Notes: generated by a model not told the origin, from the sequence alone. A stretch of DNA of 64,000 nt from Dictyoglomus thermophilum H-6-12 (GCF_000020965.1 NC_011297.1:372001-436000), one strand, 5' to 3'. Counted from the stretch's first letter, positions 24,899 to 41,134 are shown. Translations and numbers: made by a program.

Positions 24899-26263
24899 AT
24901 GTTTGATGTCTTGAGGGGGTTGATCTCAAAGGTTAGTGCAGACTACGTGGATATTCGATATGAGAAGATGAGTGAGACGAAGATTGTTTTAAACAACCGA
25001 GAAATATTCCAGTTAGGTACTAATACGGGAGACGGATTTGTGGTAAGAATACTTAAAAATGGTGGATTTTCTTCTGTAGCATTTACAAGAATTGAGGATG
25101 CAGAGAAAGCTCTGAAGATTTGTCTTGAGAATGCTGAATTAATCTCAAAAAATTCAAAGAAAAAGGTTAGGCTTGCAGAAGTAGAGGTTGTAAAAGACAC
25201 TTTTATACCCAACTTGAAGGAGGATCCAAGAGCCGTTTCTATAGATGAAAAACTTGAACTTTTGATGCACTATAATGAGATTCCCTTAAAGTTTGAAAAT
25301 ATTACTACTAATATGCAGTACACTGAAGTTGTAAGAGAGAAGTATTTTGTAAGTTCGGAGGGCACAGAGATAAGAGAAGATCTAATAACTACTGGAATAA
25401 GAGGAATGCTTATAAGTAGAGATGGCTCTTTGGTGCAGAACGTAAGGGTAGGGATAGGTGGAAGTGATGGATTTTATAGATTGAGAAATAGAGAAGAGGA
25501 GTTTGAAAAGAAGACAAAAATTGTTCTAGACCTTTTAAAGGCAGAGCCAGTGATAGGAGGAGTATATAATGTGATATTAAATCCAGATATGACAGGAGTT
25601 TTTACTCATGAGGCCTTTGGACATTTTTCTGAGGCGGATTTGATCGAAGATAATCCATCTATGAGGGAAAGAATGAAGATAGGGGCTAAACTTGGCAATG
25701 ATATTTTGACCATAATCGATGATCCTACTATACCAAATCAGTTAGGTTTTTATAAATACGATGATGAAGGAGTTAGAGCAAGAAGGACTTATCTATTGAA
25801 AGATGGTGTATTGGTGGGAAGACTTCACTCAAGGAGAACGGCGGCAGAGTTTGGTGAGCCTGTTACAGGACACTGTGTGGCAGAGGATTATAGATATCCT
25901 CCTATTGTAAGGATGGGGAATATATTTATTGAACCCAAGGATAAATCCTTTGAGGAACTTTTAGAGCTTCTTGGCGATGGTCTGTACATATTGGATGCAA
26001 AAGGTGGTCAGACTTCTGGTGAGAATTTTACCTTTGGTGCTCAATATGCTTTTGAGGTTAAAAATGGGAAAATAGGAAAATTACTGAGAGATATAAACAT
26101 CTCAGGTAATCTTTACAAAACTTTAATGGACATTGTGGCTATTGGAAAAGACTTTGAGCTTTCAGAGGTTGGCGGTTGTGGTAAAGGACAGCTTAATATA
26201 AGATCTTGTCATGGTGGTCCTCATATATTGGTTAAAAATGTAGTTATAGGGGGTGTCAAATAA
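24899..26263 (+). CDS. tldD: TldD family metalloprotease subunit
   Basis: 454 residues from the ATG at 24899, selected because AAGGAGG lies 12 bases upstream; an ATG at 24857 lacks a ribosome site and adds a non-conserved tail. The zinc motif H-E-x-x-x-H (HEAFGH) near residue 237 and the downstream Cys-rich SCHGGPH are conserved TldD features. TldD cleaves unstructured peptides only as a heterodimer with TldE (PmbA), the product of the overlapping next gene. The pair is common in thermophiles and archaea and matures some peptide natural products in other bacteria; none is seen here. Confidence 0.92.
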   Translation: MFDVLRGLISKVSADYVDIRYEKMSETKIVLNNREIFQLGTNTGDGFVVRILKNGGFSSVAFTRIEDAEKALKICLENAELISKNSKKKVRLAEVEVVKDTFIPNLKEDPRAVSIDEKLELLMHYNEIPLKFENITTNMQYTEVVREKYFVSSEGTEIREDLITTGIRGMLISRDGSLVQNVRVGIGGSDGFYRLRNREEEFEKKTKIVLDLLKAEPVIGGVYNVILNPDMTGVFTHEAFGHFSEADLIEDNPSMRERMKIGAKLGNDILTIIDDPTIPNQLGFYKYDDEGVRARRTYLLKDGVLVGRLHSRRTAAEFGEPVTGHCVAEDYRYPPIVRMGNIFIEPKDKSFEELLELLGDGLYILDAKGGQTSGENFTFGAQYAFEVKNGKIGKLLRDINISGNLYKTLMDIVAIGKDFELSEVGGCGKGQLNIRSCHGGPHILVKNVVIGGVK

Positions 26264-27576
26264 TGCTTGAAAAATTAATTGAAATAGGCAAGAGATATAC
26301 TGATGAGGTTGAGATATATCAAATTAATAGTTTTTCATCAGGGGTATCTTTTGAAAATGGGATATTAAAGGATATTGATAGTTCTATCCAATCAGGGATA
26401 TCGCTAAGGATAATTAAAGATGGAAAATTAGGATTTTCATATACTAAAAACCTTCTTGATCCAGAAGGATTAGTAAAGAATGCTGTTGATTCTTTAAAAG
26501 GAGATATAAGGGTTGAATTCTCTTTTCCTGAGAGGAGAGAATTAAAAGTACTTAATACCTACGATCCTGAAATAGAAAATCTTACAAACACAAAGATGGT
26601 AGAAGAAGGCCAAAGAATCTCTGAGATATTATCGCAGGCTACAAATACACAGATTAATGTGGGAGTTGTTAAATCAGTATCAGAGATAAGAATAATAAAT
26701 AGCAAAGGGGTTGATTATAGCACAAAAAATTCCTCCTATATGTGTTATGCTGCTGCAATGTATCCGGGATCTTATTCCTCAATCTCAAGGATAATTGTAG
26801 ATAAAAAATTCAAAGAGTTTTCAAAAGAAGATTTTGAGTATATAACTTTTCTTTACAATAATTCTAAAAAAGAAGTAAAAGCGAAAAGTGGAAGAATGAA
26901 AGTAATGTTTTTACCTACTACCATGTATGTATTAATTTGGAGGCTTATTTATGGTACCAATGGTAAAAATGTGTACGAAAGAACCACTCCATTAATTGAC
27001 AAGATAGGTACTCAAATTTTTGATTCCTCCATCACCATATATAATGATCCCTTTAATGATTCTCTACCTGGTGCAAGGGCTTTTGATGATGAGGGTGTAG
27101 AAAGCAGAGTCCTTCCTATAGTGGAGAATGGGGTTTTGAAGAATTTTTATTATGACCTCTATTATGGGAGTAAGATGGGGATTGGATCCACAGGGAATGG
27201 CTATAAAGTTTCTGATTGGGGTGGTGAAATTATTAGAGTAAGGCCTACTCCAGCCCTGGAACATCTTTATATGAAGCCAGGAGATAAGGATTTTCATGAG
27301 ATGATAAGGCTTATAGACAAAGGAATAATAATAGCACAAGCCTTAGGAGCACATAGTGGAAATATTCCTAATGGCGATTTTTCCATTGGACTTTCTCCAG
27401 GATTGTATGTGGAAAATGGAGAGATTGTGGGACATGTAAAGGATGCAATGGTGGCTGGAAATATTTATGAGGTTATGAAGAAAGTAGTAGCTATTGAAAA
27501 TAAAAATTATGTGGGTAACATGGGAGTTTTTCCATCTACTATCTTTGAGGATGTGAGTGTAGCCATAAGAGAATAA
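26263..27576 (+). CDS. pmbA: TldE/PmbA partner subunit
   Basis: 437 residues. The start ATG shares a base with the tldD stop (TAATG), a sign of translational coupling for a 1:1 complex. It has the TldD/PmbA fold with PNGDFSIG and the C-terminal GNIYEVMKKVVAIENK pattern, but no HExxxH zinc motif, as expected for the non-catalytic TldE subunit. The pair forms a hollow protease with the active site facing the cavity. Confidence 0.9.
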   Translation: MLEKLIEIGKRYTDEVEIYQINSFSSGVSFENGILKDIDSSIQSGISLRIIKDGKLGFSYTKNLLDPEGLVKNAVDSLKGDIRVEFSFPERRELKVLNTYDPEIENLTNTKMVEEGQRISEILSQATNTQINVGVVKSVSEIRIINSKGVDYSTKNSSYMCYAAAMYPGSYSSISRIIVDKKFKEFSKEDFEYITFLYNNSKKEVKAKSGRMKVMFLPTTMYVLIWRLIYGTNGKNVYERTTPLIDKIGTQIFDSSITIYNDPFNDSLPGARAFDDEGVESRVLPIVENGVLKNFYYDLYYGSKMGIGSTGNGYKVSDWGGEIIRVRPTPALEHLYMKPGDKDFHEMIRLIDKGIIIAQALGAHSGNIPNGDFSIGLSPGLYVENGEIVGHVKDAMVAGNIYEVMKKVVAIENKNYVGNMGVFPSTIFEDVSVAIRE

Positions 27577-27589
27577 GGAGGATAAAAAA

Positions 27590-28579
27590 ATGATTTATGT
27601 TGCTGATCCTAAGAGATATGAGAATATGATATATAGGCCATGTGGAAGGAGTGGGCTAAAGCTTCCTGTTATATCCTTAGGCTTTTGGCATAATTTTGGA
27701 TACAATGATTCCTTTGAGAATATGAGAAATATGGTTAAAAAAGCTTTTGACCTTGGCATTACTCATTTTGATCTTGCCAATAATTATGGTCCGCCTCCTG
27801 GTTCTGCTGAAGAAAATTTTGGAAGAATTTTAAAACTTGACTTAAAGCCTTATAGGGATGAGATTGTAATTTCTACGAAAGCAGGATACAAAATGTGGGA
27901 TGGACCATATGGTGACTTTGGGAGTAAAAAATATTTGATTGCAAGTCTTGATCAGAGTTTGAGAAGAATGGGAATTGATTATGTAGACATTTTTTATCAT
28001 CATAGGCCAGATCCTGAGACTCCAATGGAAGAAACGATGGAGGCTCTTTATCAGATTGTAAGGCAGGGAAAAGCTCTATATGTAGGAATTTCTAATTATG
28101 GTCCCGAAGAAACAAGGCTCGCTTATGAGACTTTATCTAAGATGGGAGTAAGGCTTATTGTAAATCAAATTCTGTATAACATGTTTTTTAGAAAGCCTGA
28201 AGAAAAGCTTTTTAATGTTATGGAGGAGCTGGGCATAGGAGCTACCATATTTTCTCCTCTTGCTCAGGGGCTTCTTACTGAAAAGTATCTTAACGGAATT
28301 CCTGAAGATTCAAGGGTCAGAAAATCGGGTATTTTCTTAAAAGAGAGTGACATAACTCCTGAGAAGATTGAAAAAGTTAAGAAATTATCTCAAATAACAA
28401 AGGAAAGAGGGCAAAGTGTCGCTCAACTTGCTATATCTTGGATTCTAAGAAATAAAGTTGTCTCTTCTGTAATTATAGGAGCAAGTAGGCCTGAGCAAAT
28501 AGAAGAAAATGTCAAGGCAATTTATAATTTAGATTTTTCAGAAGAGGAATTAAAGAGAATAGATGAGATTTTAGGATGA
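27590..28579 (+). CDS. Aldo/keto reductase (YghZ/AKR14-like)
   Basis: 329 residues, TIM barrel. The catalytic tetrad is visible: Asp and Tyr in DLANNYG, Lys in ISTKAG, His in FYHHRPD. The long loop GYKMWDGPYGDFGSKKY and the C-terminal IIGASRPEQIEENV (NADPH site) resemble E. coli YghZ, an L-glyceraldehyde-3-phosphate reductase used in methylglyoxal detoxification. The reaction is NADPH-dependent reduction of small aldehydes. TAAGGAGG precedes the ATG, 13 bases after pmbA. Confidence 0.9.
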   Translation: MIYVADPKRYENMIYRPCGRSGLKLPVISLGFWHNFGYNDSFENMRNMVKKAFDLGITHFDLANNYGPPPGSAEENFGRILKLDLKPYRDEIVISTKAGYKMWDGPYGDFGSKKYLIASLDQSLRRMGIDYVDIFYHHRPDPETPMEETMEALYQIVRQGKALYVGISNYGPEETRLAYETLSKMGVRLIVNQILYNMFFRKPEEKLFNVMEELGIGATIFSPLAQGLLTEKYLNGIPEDSRVRKSGIFLKESDITPEKIEKVKKLSQITKERGQSVAQLAISWILRNKVVSSVIIGASRPEQIEENVKAIYNLDFSEEELKRIDEILG

Positions 28580-28588
28580 TTCCTTAAA

Positions 28589-28623
28589 GGGGGGAGAATT
28601 TATTTCTCCCCCCTAATTTTTTT
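28589..28623. terminator. Bidirectional terminator
   Basis: A 10-bp stem, GGGGGGAGAA (28589-28598) with TTCTCCCCCC (28604-28613), loop TTTAT, followed on the plus strand by seven T at 28617-28623. It separates the convergent reductase and lipoprotein genes. Confidence 0.85.
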
Positions 28624-29212
28624 ACTCTTCTACAAGTTCTACATTAGCAATATAGATTGTTGTTGCAATACTTTTTTCACTAATTTTCCCCATATCAAAA
28701 ACTATAATATGCCCATCTTTTTTAGGAGTAAATTCCCACTCAAATTTCTGTACCTCAGGAGTTAAGTTGAAGGTTGTGCTTTCTACAATTTCCCAGGTTT
28801 GATCTTGAATTACCCTAACTTGTAAGTCTCTTTCTGCATCTGCTTTTGCTTCAAAGGTAAGCTTATATTTTTTGTTAGCAGGAAGAGGAACATGGGTTCC
28901 AAACTGTATATGCCAGAAAGCATCCCCAGGATTTTTAATCTTTACATAGAAAAATCCACCTTTAGCTCCATATTCTTCTACTTCTGCTGTTCCTTGAACC
29001 ACAATATACCAATTGGAAGGAGCAGAAAACATTAGATTTTCATTAAAGACTCCAAGTTTGGTCACGTTAATTACTTGAGCTTTTCCTTCAGGAGTAGTTA
29101 CTTCCGTTACTCCGGGAGCAGTTTCTTGTTGGGTTACTTGGGGTGAGCCTGCACATCCTGCAATAAATAGGATGAAACTAATTAGCAACAAAAAGATGTA
29201 AATTTTCTTCAT
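28622..29212 (-). CDS. Lipoprotein with carbohydrate-binding-like domain
   Basis: 196 residues from the ATG at 29212 (GAAGGGGG upstream). The signal peptide ends in the lipobox F-I-A-G-C, so the mature protein is lipid-anchored. After a Thr/Glu-rich linker, residues about 50-195 form a beta-sandwich resembling CBM4/9-type modules: FSAPSNWYIV, FYVKIKNPGDAFWHIQFG, KYKLTFEAKADAERDLQVRV and YIANVELVEE. This suggests sugar binding at the cell surface. No enzyme is attached. Ligand unknown. Confidence 0.75.
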   Translation of the reverse strand: MKKIYIFLLLISFILFIAGCAGSPQVTQQETAPGVTEVTTPEGKAQVINVTKLGVFNENLMFSAPSNWYIVVQGTAEVEEYGAKGGFFYVKIKNPGDAFWHIQFGTHVPLPANKKYKLTFEAKADAERDLQVRVIQDQTWEIVESTTFNLTPEVQKFEWEFTPKKDGHIIVFDMGKISEKSIATTIYIANVELVEE

Positions 29213-29238
29213 ATACAAAACCCCCTTCTGAAAAAAAT

Positions 29239-29254
29239 TTGTAATTAGTTACAA
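29239..29254. promoter_or_regulatory. 16-bp palindrome in the divergent lipoprotein/hydrogenase region
   Basis: TTGTAATTAGTTACAA has perfect 6-bp arms around a 4-base centre and lies 27 bases upstream of the lipoprotein start. It resembles a Rex site (TTGT...ACAA), but the spacing is two bases shorter than the known 18-bp Rex consensus, so another regulator is equally possible. Confidence 0.4.
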
Positions 29255-29457
29255 AAATAAGTAAAAAAATAAAATTTAAAATATCCCCTTATTAATTCAC
29301 CTCTCTCTCTTATTAACTTTTTAAAGTATATTACAACTTTAAATTTTCTTCAATGCAGTTTTAACAAAACTTTAATTGAAATATGAGTTCATCTCTTTTT
29401 AAAATATATCGTGAAAAATATAACGATAAAATTAGAACGATATGTTGGGGTATAAAA

Positions 29458-31072
29458 ATGAAAAAATTGATTTTAACACAAGAGATAAGCTGTCAATATT
29501 GTTATAAATGTCTCAGAAATTGTCCCGTTAAATCTATTATGTTCAACAGGGGCAAATCCTATGTTATTGATGACGAGTGTATTTTATGTGGAGTATGTAT
29601 CGAAGTATGTCCTCAGAGGGCTAGGACTTATGTAAGAAGTACCCATTTGTTAGATAGTTTTAAGGGAAAGCCTTTTTTAGTATCCATTGCTCCTTCTTTT
29701 TTTGCTCATTTTGATGAGCCTTTTAAGGTTATTACCTTTTTAAAGAATCTTGGGGCTGTTGCAGTACAAGAAACAGCAGTAGGAGCTGATATAGTTTCTC
29801 ATCATTATAAAAAATTCATTGAAGGGAGAAAAAAGACATTTATCACTACTGCTTGCCCGGTAGTTTTTGAACTTGCAGAGAAATATTATCCAGAGGTAAT
29901 TCCTTATTTGGCACCTTTTCTTTCTCCTATGAATGTGCATGCTATTTTTATGAAGAACTATTTTGGTGACTTCCCTGTAGTTTATTTTGGTCCATGCATA
30001 GCTAAAAAGAGAGATGGGGAAGATTATGTAGATCTTGCAATGACTTATGAGGAGCTTTCTTCTTATATAGAAAGAAGTAACGTTAATATAGAAGAACTTG
30101 AAGAATCTTTTCCCACACCTCCTTATCCTCAAAGGGGAAGAGTTTATCCAGTAAGTGGGGGGATAAATTCTACTCTTGAGGGAAGCTGGGAAAATTATCT
30201 TGTGGTTGAGGGAGTAGAAAACATCATAAGAGTTTTTGAAAATATCTCTTCCTATGGGGAAGGTTTTGTAATTGAAGCTTCTTCATGTTTTGGAGGGTGT
30301 ATAAACGGACCAGCTATAAGGAAAGATATTGGAATTTTAGAGAAGAGAAGAAGAATTCTTTCCTATATGGAAAAATTAAGGGAAGTAGAAGGAGAGTCAA
30401 TAAAGCCTCAACTCATTGATTTAGATATAAAAAGAAATTTCTCTTCTCAAAAAAAGATTATTGAGATTCCAGAGGAAAGAATACGCAAAGTTTTAAGAGA
30501 GATGGGAAAAGACAATCCTAAAAAAGAATTAAATTGTGGGGCTTGTGGTTATCCAACTTGTAGAGATAAAGCCATAGCTGTGATTCTTGGAAAAGCAGAG
30601 AAAGAGATGTGTATTACTTATCTTATTGATAAGGTGAGTTCGGTAAGCAATGCAATTATTGAAGAGTTTCCAAATATTGTCATTATATATAAAAATGGAA
30701 AGCCTATTTATTTAAATCCAGCCGGAGAGGATTTCTTCTATAACAAAGAGGCTTTATTAGACTTTGTCATTGAAGAAATAGATAGCGGAAAAAATCCTTT
30801 AGAGATAAGTATTGATGGCGATGAATATTACTTCTTTGTAAAGACTTTTAATTTACCCGATGATAACGGTAAAGTGGCATTACTTTTAGATATCACCAAT
30901 GAGAAAAAGAGAGAAGATGAGCTGAATAAGTTAAAGAAAGAAAGTGCAGAGAAAATAGAAGAATTGATAAATCGTCAGATGCTTCTTGCTCAGGAGATTG
31001 CAAGTTTACTTGGAGAATCTATTGCAGAGACTAAGAGTCAGTTTGCTCAGTTTAGGAAGGTGTTAGAAGAGG

Positions 31073-31086
<14 letters not shown>
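29458..31086 (+). CDS. Sensory [FeFe]-hydrogenase-like protein with PAS domain (HydS type)
   Basis: About 542 residues from the ATG at 29458, before which TTGGGG is the only plausible ribosome site; an ATG at 29383 has none. Domains: a two-cluster ferredoxin (CQYCYKCLRNCP and CILCGVCIEVCP), the H-cluster domain, an extra 4Fe-4S motif (CGACGYPTC near residue 360), a PAS domain (about 400-490) and a coiled C-terminus. H-cluster ligands are present in TTACP, FGPC and SSCFGGC, but the first Cys of the catalytic TSCCP motif, the proton carrier, is Ala. Such proteins sense H2 or redox state rather than turn over H2. It overlaps the phosphatase gene by 14 bases, pointing to a signalling pair. Confidence 0.85.
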
Positions 31087-37196
<6,110 letters not shown>

Positions 37197-37210
<14 letters not shown>

Positions 37211-37775
37211 AAATTTGGTCTGCAATTTCTTTATCCTCTTCTCCCTCCTGGTGGCTTACCATCAGGAGGGTTATTTTTTTATCTTCAAGATGTTTTTTTA
37301 GAATGTTTTTTTCTTTCTTTTTCATTTCTGGATCGAGAGATTTAAAGGGTTCGTCAAGAATAAGCAGGTTGTGAGGGACAGATAGTGTTCTTACAAAAGA
37401 AAATATTTGCTGGTATCCTCCGCTAAGCTCTGATGGGTAAAGATGTAGAAAATCTTTTAAGGAAAAATATTCTATTAAATTATTTAGCATTTCTGTGTCT
37501 TTAGCAAAAAGCGCTAAATTTTCTTTCATAGAGAGCCAGGGAAGAAAGACAGCGTTTTGGAATTGAAAGGATATCTTAGGTTTTTCATAGAACTCTACAC
37601 TACCTTCATCGGGGGTAATGATTCCTGCAATAATTTTAAGTAAGGTAGTTTTGCCTATTCCATTAGGTCCTTTTATTATAACTCTTTCTCCTTTATTTAC
37701 TTCCATAAATACTCTGTCAAGAACTTTCTTTCCATCAAAGCTCTTTTTTACATTATTAACTCTCAGAAAAACCAT
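37197..37775 (-). CDS. ABC transporter ATPase (NitT/TauT class), short form
   Basis: 192 residues. Walker A GPNGIGKTT, Q-loop FQFQNAVFLPW, signature LSGGYQQ, Walker B LLILDEP, and a switch His in MVSHQ are all present. Usual members are about 240-260 residues; this one lacks the C-terminal extension but has every catalytic motif. It overlaps the permease gene by 20 bases and ends 14 bases inside the convergent rex gene. It powers the importer made with the two genes upstream on this strand. Confidence 0.87.
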
Positions 37776-38508
37776 AATTCCTATCTCCTTTCAAAATGCC
37801 CAACCTTATAAAGATAAATTCAAGAATTTTGCTAAAGACAAATAAAATTACTGCATAGGCATAAACCTCTTCGGTATTTAAAAAGGTCTTTGCATAGCTC
37901 AGAAGGAAGCCAATTCCACTTTCTCCCGACAGAAATTCTGCCATTGCTGTTATTTTTAAAGAGGAAATTATGGAATTGGCAAGAGTGGGAAGCAAGAAGG
38001 GTTTGAGGTAGGGAATTAAAAATTTTGTCAAATACTTTTTTCTGCTTATCGGGTATATTTTGAAAAGCTCTATATATTCTTTAGGAATATTATTTATAGC
38101 GTTATAGGTAATAAGGTAAAAGTTGGGGAATAGAACAATGAATACGGTAAACACAATAGTTTTGTTTCCAAAGCCAAACCAAAATAAAGCTATAGTAATC
38201 CATACGATTAGTGGATTACTCTGAAAAATATCAATGATATTTCTAATAGCACTGTAGAGGAATTTATTTTTAATACATCCAAGGAGAAAACCCAAAAATA
38301 GAGCAAGGGTAAACCCTCCTACAGATCTTAAGAGGGTTATAAAGAGATGATGGTAGAAATTTCTCTCACTAAAAAGTTCTAAAACCTTATATAGTACCTT
38401 ATGGGGAAGGGGAAGAATAAGCTTGGAATTTATGGCACTCCCCATAAGGTACCATATGAAAATAAATATTATCCAAAAACTTATTTTAAAAACTAAAGAA
38501 TTTCTCAT
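37756..38508 (-). CDS. ABC transporter permease (SsuC/ThiX-like)
   Basis: 250 residues with six membrane helices and the coupling loop KEYIELFKIYPISRKKYLTKFLIP. The class transports sulfonates, taurine, thiamine precursors or similar compounds. It overlaps the binding-protein gene by 23 bases and the ATPase gene by 20. The substrate is not visible. Confidence 0.85.
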   Translation of the reverse strand: MRNSLVFKISFWIIFIFIWYLMGSAINSKLILPLPHKVLYKVLELFSERNFYHHLFITLLRSVGGFTLALFLGFLLGCIKNKFLYSAIRNIIDIFQSNPLIVWITIALFWFGFGNKTIVFTVFIVLFPNFYLITYNAINNIPKEYIELFKIYPISRKKYLTKFLIPYLKPFLLPTLANSIISSLKITAMAEFLSGESGIGFLLSYAKTFLNTEEVYAYAVILFVFSKILEFIFIRLGILKGDRNYGFSES

Positions 38509-39385
38509 CAGGTATATTCCCTATAGTTTGTGGGGCTTTTTCATATATGAATTCCAAATATTTCATTAGATCATTTTTGATGGAGATTCCTTGATAAATA
38601 AAGGATAATCTCTTTAGAGAAAGCTCTATAATTTTTTTATCTAATTTTAGTATTTCTGAGGCTTTTTCTATATAGTCTTTTGGATTTTGAGAAAGTCTCT
38701 TAAAGTTTTCTCTGAATATGAGATCAATTCTTTTTATTTCTTTTTTATCTATATCTCCTCTTACAGCTATAGAGGTGATGGGAAGAAGTCTTGCCTTTGC
38801 TATCTCTCTATAGGTTTTTTGTATGTCAAGAATTATTTTCCCTCCGTTGTTTACACACATGGAGACAAAAGGTTCTGGAAGTAATGCGTTGTTTATTTTT
38901 CCTGCTATAAAGAGGGAGGCTATCTCTTGAGGAGTAGAGTAATAAATATTAATCTTGTCCTTTAAGTTCTTTTCTTGTAGGTAAATGTTAAAGATTATAT
39001 CTTGGGTAGATCCTTTTTGAGCAATATAAACGTTGTCTCCAATAATTTCTTCAAATTTTTTAGCCTTATTGCTCACCAGATAAAAGGAGGCAAAATTAAA
39101 GGTGGCAAGGTATTTTATATTAATACCTTTATTATATAGATTAACTAAGGTTGTAAAGGGAGCTATTATTACATCGTATTTATTATCTTTAGCTTTTATT
39201 ACGAGTTCATCAATGGTTCTCCAGATGGTGAAGTTAAAATCAGGATTTTCAAGCATCATTGTAGAAAAGGGTATAACTGTTGGGCCTAAAGGAATTAACA
39301 CCTCTATCTTTTTGTTTTGGGAGAAAACAGGATTTAGAATAAGTAATAAAAATAACATTGCTAAGAGCAATAATTTTTTATTCAT
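38486..39385 (-). CDS. ABC transporter substrate-binding protein (NMT1/ThiY-like)
   Basis: 299 residues with a signal peptide (MNKKLLLLAMLFLLLIL..., cleavage near VFS-Q). The pattern KYDVIIAPFTTLVNLYNKGINIKYLATF and AGKINNALLPEPFVSM matches the family that binds pyrimidine, sulfonate or nitrate-type ligands. AAGGAGGATGAAAAA precedes the ATG. First gene of the three-gene importer operon. Confidence 0.82.
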   Translation of the reverse strand: MNKKLLLLAMLFLLLILNPVFSQNKKIEVLIPLGPTVIPFSTMMLENPDFNFTIWRTIDELVIKAKDNKYDVIIAPFTTLVNLYNKGINIKYLATFNFASFYLVSNKAKKFEEIIGDNVYIAQKGSTQDIIFNIYLQEKNLKDKINIYYSTPQEIASLFIAGKINNALLPEPFVSMCVNNGGKIILDIQKTYREIAKARLLPITSIAVRGDIDKKEIKRIDLIFRENFKRLSQNPKDYIEKASEILKLDKKIIELSLKRLSFIYQGISIKNDLMKYLEFIYEKAPQTIGNIPDEKFFSF

Positions 39386-39482
39386 TTTTTCATCCTCCTT
39401 AAATCGTTAATTATTTCACGATAAATTATAGCAAGAAAATTTTTAAAATATGTTAAAACTTTATTCACCATCCTTCTTTTGC

Positions 39483-39488
39483 TATAAT
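39483..39488 (+). promoter_or_regulatory. -10 box with very short leader before murJ
   Basis: TATAAT at 39483-39488 is only 11 bases before the ATG at 39500, and no Shine-Dalgarno sequence intervenes. Transcription would begin about five bases before the start codon. Confidence 0.4.
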
Positions 39489-39499
39489 TACTTTTGTTT

Positions 39500-41107
39500 A
39501 TGGATAAGAGTAATATTATCCAAAGAGTAAAAAGAATATTTATAAGACAGAATGTTACTGAGGCAGCAATCTTAATTACCCTACTTGCTGCGATAAGTAG
39601 AGTTATAGGATTCTTCAGGGAGATGATGATTGCTGCCTTTTTTGGAGCTAAGAAGTTTACAGACAGTTTTGTGGTGGCTCAAGCTATTCCAGGAATTCTT
39701 GCAGGACTTGTAGCAGGGGCTTTGTCTTCGGTGTTTGTCCCTCTTTATGCAGAATGGAGAGAGAAGAAAGGGAAAGAAGAGGCAGAAAGATTTGCATCTA
39801 TCCTTGTTTCGGACTTATTTATTCTGCTTTTAGGAGTAACTGTTTTTTCCTATGTTATTTCTCCTTTGATAATTGAAATTCTTGCCCCTGGATTTTCTGG
39901 AGAAACAAGAAAATTAGCCCTTGATTTTACCTATATTATGCTTCCTGGAATTATATTCTGGGGTACTTATGGTATTATTACAGGTTTATATAACTCTCAT
40001 AAAAGTTTTGTCATTCCAAACTTAGCAGGGGTTCTTGGGAGTATTGTTTTTATACTTGCCATATTCTTCCTTCACAATACTTTTGGAGCATATATTCTTC
40101 CCTGGGGATATCTTGCTAATGTAGTTATACAATATCTTTTACTTCTTCCTGCTTTGAGAAGAATAGGAGTGAAAATAACTTGGGAGATAAACTTCAGATA
40201 TGAAGGGCTCAAGAAGGCCTTAGTTCTTATAACTCCAATCTTTCTTGGACAAAGTATAGGACTTTTAAATATGGCTGTAGATAGAATATTTGGGTCTTTT
40301 CTTCCTGAAGGTAGTATTTCAGCTTTAAACTATGCAAGTAGAGTATATCAACTTCCTATAAATCTTTTTGTAAACGCTCTTGCTACAGCTATATACACGG
40401 ATCTTGCCTTTCAGGCCCAAAGTGAAAACTTAGATCAGTTTAAATTATCTCTCAATAAGAGTTTAAGAGCAGCGCTTTTCTTTTTAATTCCAGCTTCTTT
40501 TGGCCTTATATTTCTTGCCAAACCTATCGTTCGGCTTGCCTTTGAAAGAGGAGCCTTTGATGCTCTTGCCACTAAGAGAACTTCCGAATCTCTTATATTT
40601 TATTCTTTAGGATTAGTTTTTATGAGTATTAATATGATTATCACAAGAGGGTTTTTTGCTCTTCATGATACAAAGACTCCTGTAAAGAATTCTATTATTG
40701 CTCTACTATTCAATATAGTATTAAATACCATATTTATAAAGCCTCTTGCTCATATGGGGCTTGCTCTTGCTACCTCACTTGCCTCTCTTATCTCAAGTGT
40801 TCTTCTCATAAGATCTTTAAGAAGTAAAATTTCAGGTGTGTTTTCAAAGGATTTATTAGTTAATGTTTTTAAATTTACTTTAGGTGGCTTGTTTATAGGT
40901 ATTGTTGCTTTATTATCTTTTAACTTTCTTTATGGACATATCTTTTCTCATGGACAGTTAGGGCTTGCTATTTCACTGCTTGTCTCTGTAGGCATAGCTG
41001 TGGTAATCTATCTTCTCCTTGGACTTAGATGGGGCATAGAAGAGTCAAAAAGGATATTTAACATTATAAAGAAGAATTTAGAGTTAATCGTTCACTTAGT
41101 TAAGTAG
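39500..41107 (+). CDS. murJ: Lipid II flippase MurJ (MviN family)
   Basis: 535 residues from the ATG at 39500 (a TTG at 39494 is also possible). About 14 membrane helices. The sequence ...ISRVIGFFREMMIAAFFGA near the N-terminus is the MviN/MurJ signature, and VFVPLYAEW follows TM2. It moves the peptidoglycan precursor, or in related proteins other lipid-linked sugars, across the membrane. It is followed 27 bases later by the small SMR-like gene. Confidence 0.92.
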   Translation: MDKSNIIQRVKRIFIRQNVTEAAILITLLAAISRVIGFFREMMIAAFFGAKKFTDSFVVAQAIPGILAGLVAGALSSVFVPLYAEWREKKGKEEAERFASILVSDLFILLLGVTVFSYVISPLIIEILAPGFSGETRKLALDFTYIMLPGIIFWGTYGIITGLYNSHKSFVIPNLAGVLGSIVFILAIFFLHNTFGAYILPWGYLANVVIQYLLLLPALRRIGVKITWEINFRYEGLKKALVLITPIFLGQSIGLLNMAVDRIFGSFLPEGSISALNYASRVYQLPINLFVNALATAIYTDLAFQAQSENLDQFKLSLNKSLRAALFFLIPASFGLIFLAKPIVRLAFERGAFDALATKRTSESLIFYSLGLVFMSINMIITRGFFALHDTKTPVKNSIIALLFNIVLNTIFIKPLAHMGLALATSLASLISSVLLIRSLRSKISGVFSKDLLVNVFKFTLGGLFIGIVALLSFNFLYGHIFSHGQLGLAISLLVSVGIAVVIYLLLGLRWGIEESKRIFNIIKKNLELIVHLVK

Positions 41108-41134
41108 AAGATTAGATAAAAGGGGCGGGAGGGT

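Noticed and set aside
29239-29254. Confident Rex operator
   Set aside because: The palindrome is 16 bp; known Rex sites are 18 bp with TTGT-N10-ACAA, so only a general regulatory palindrome is claimed.
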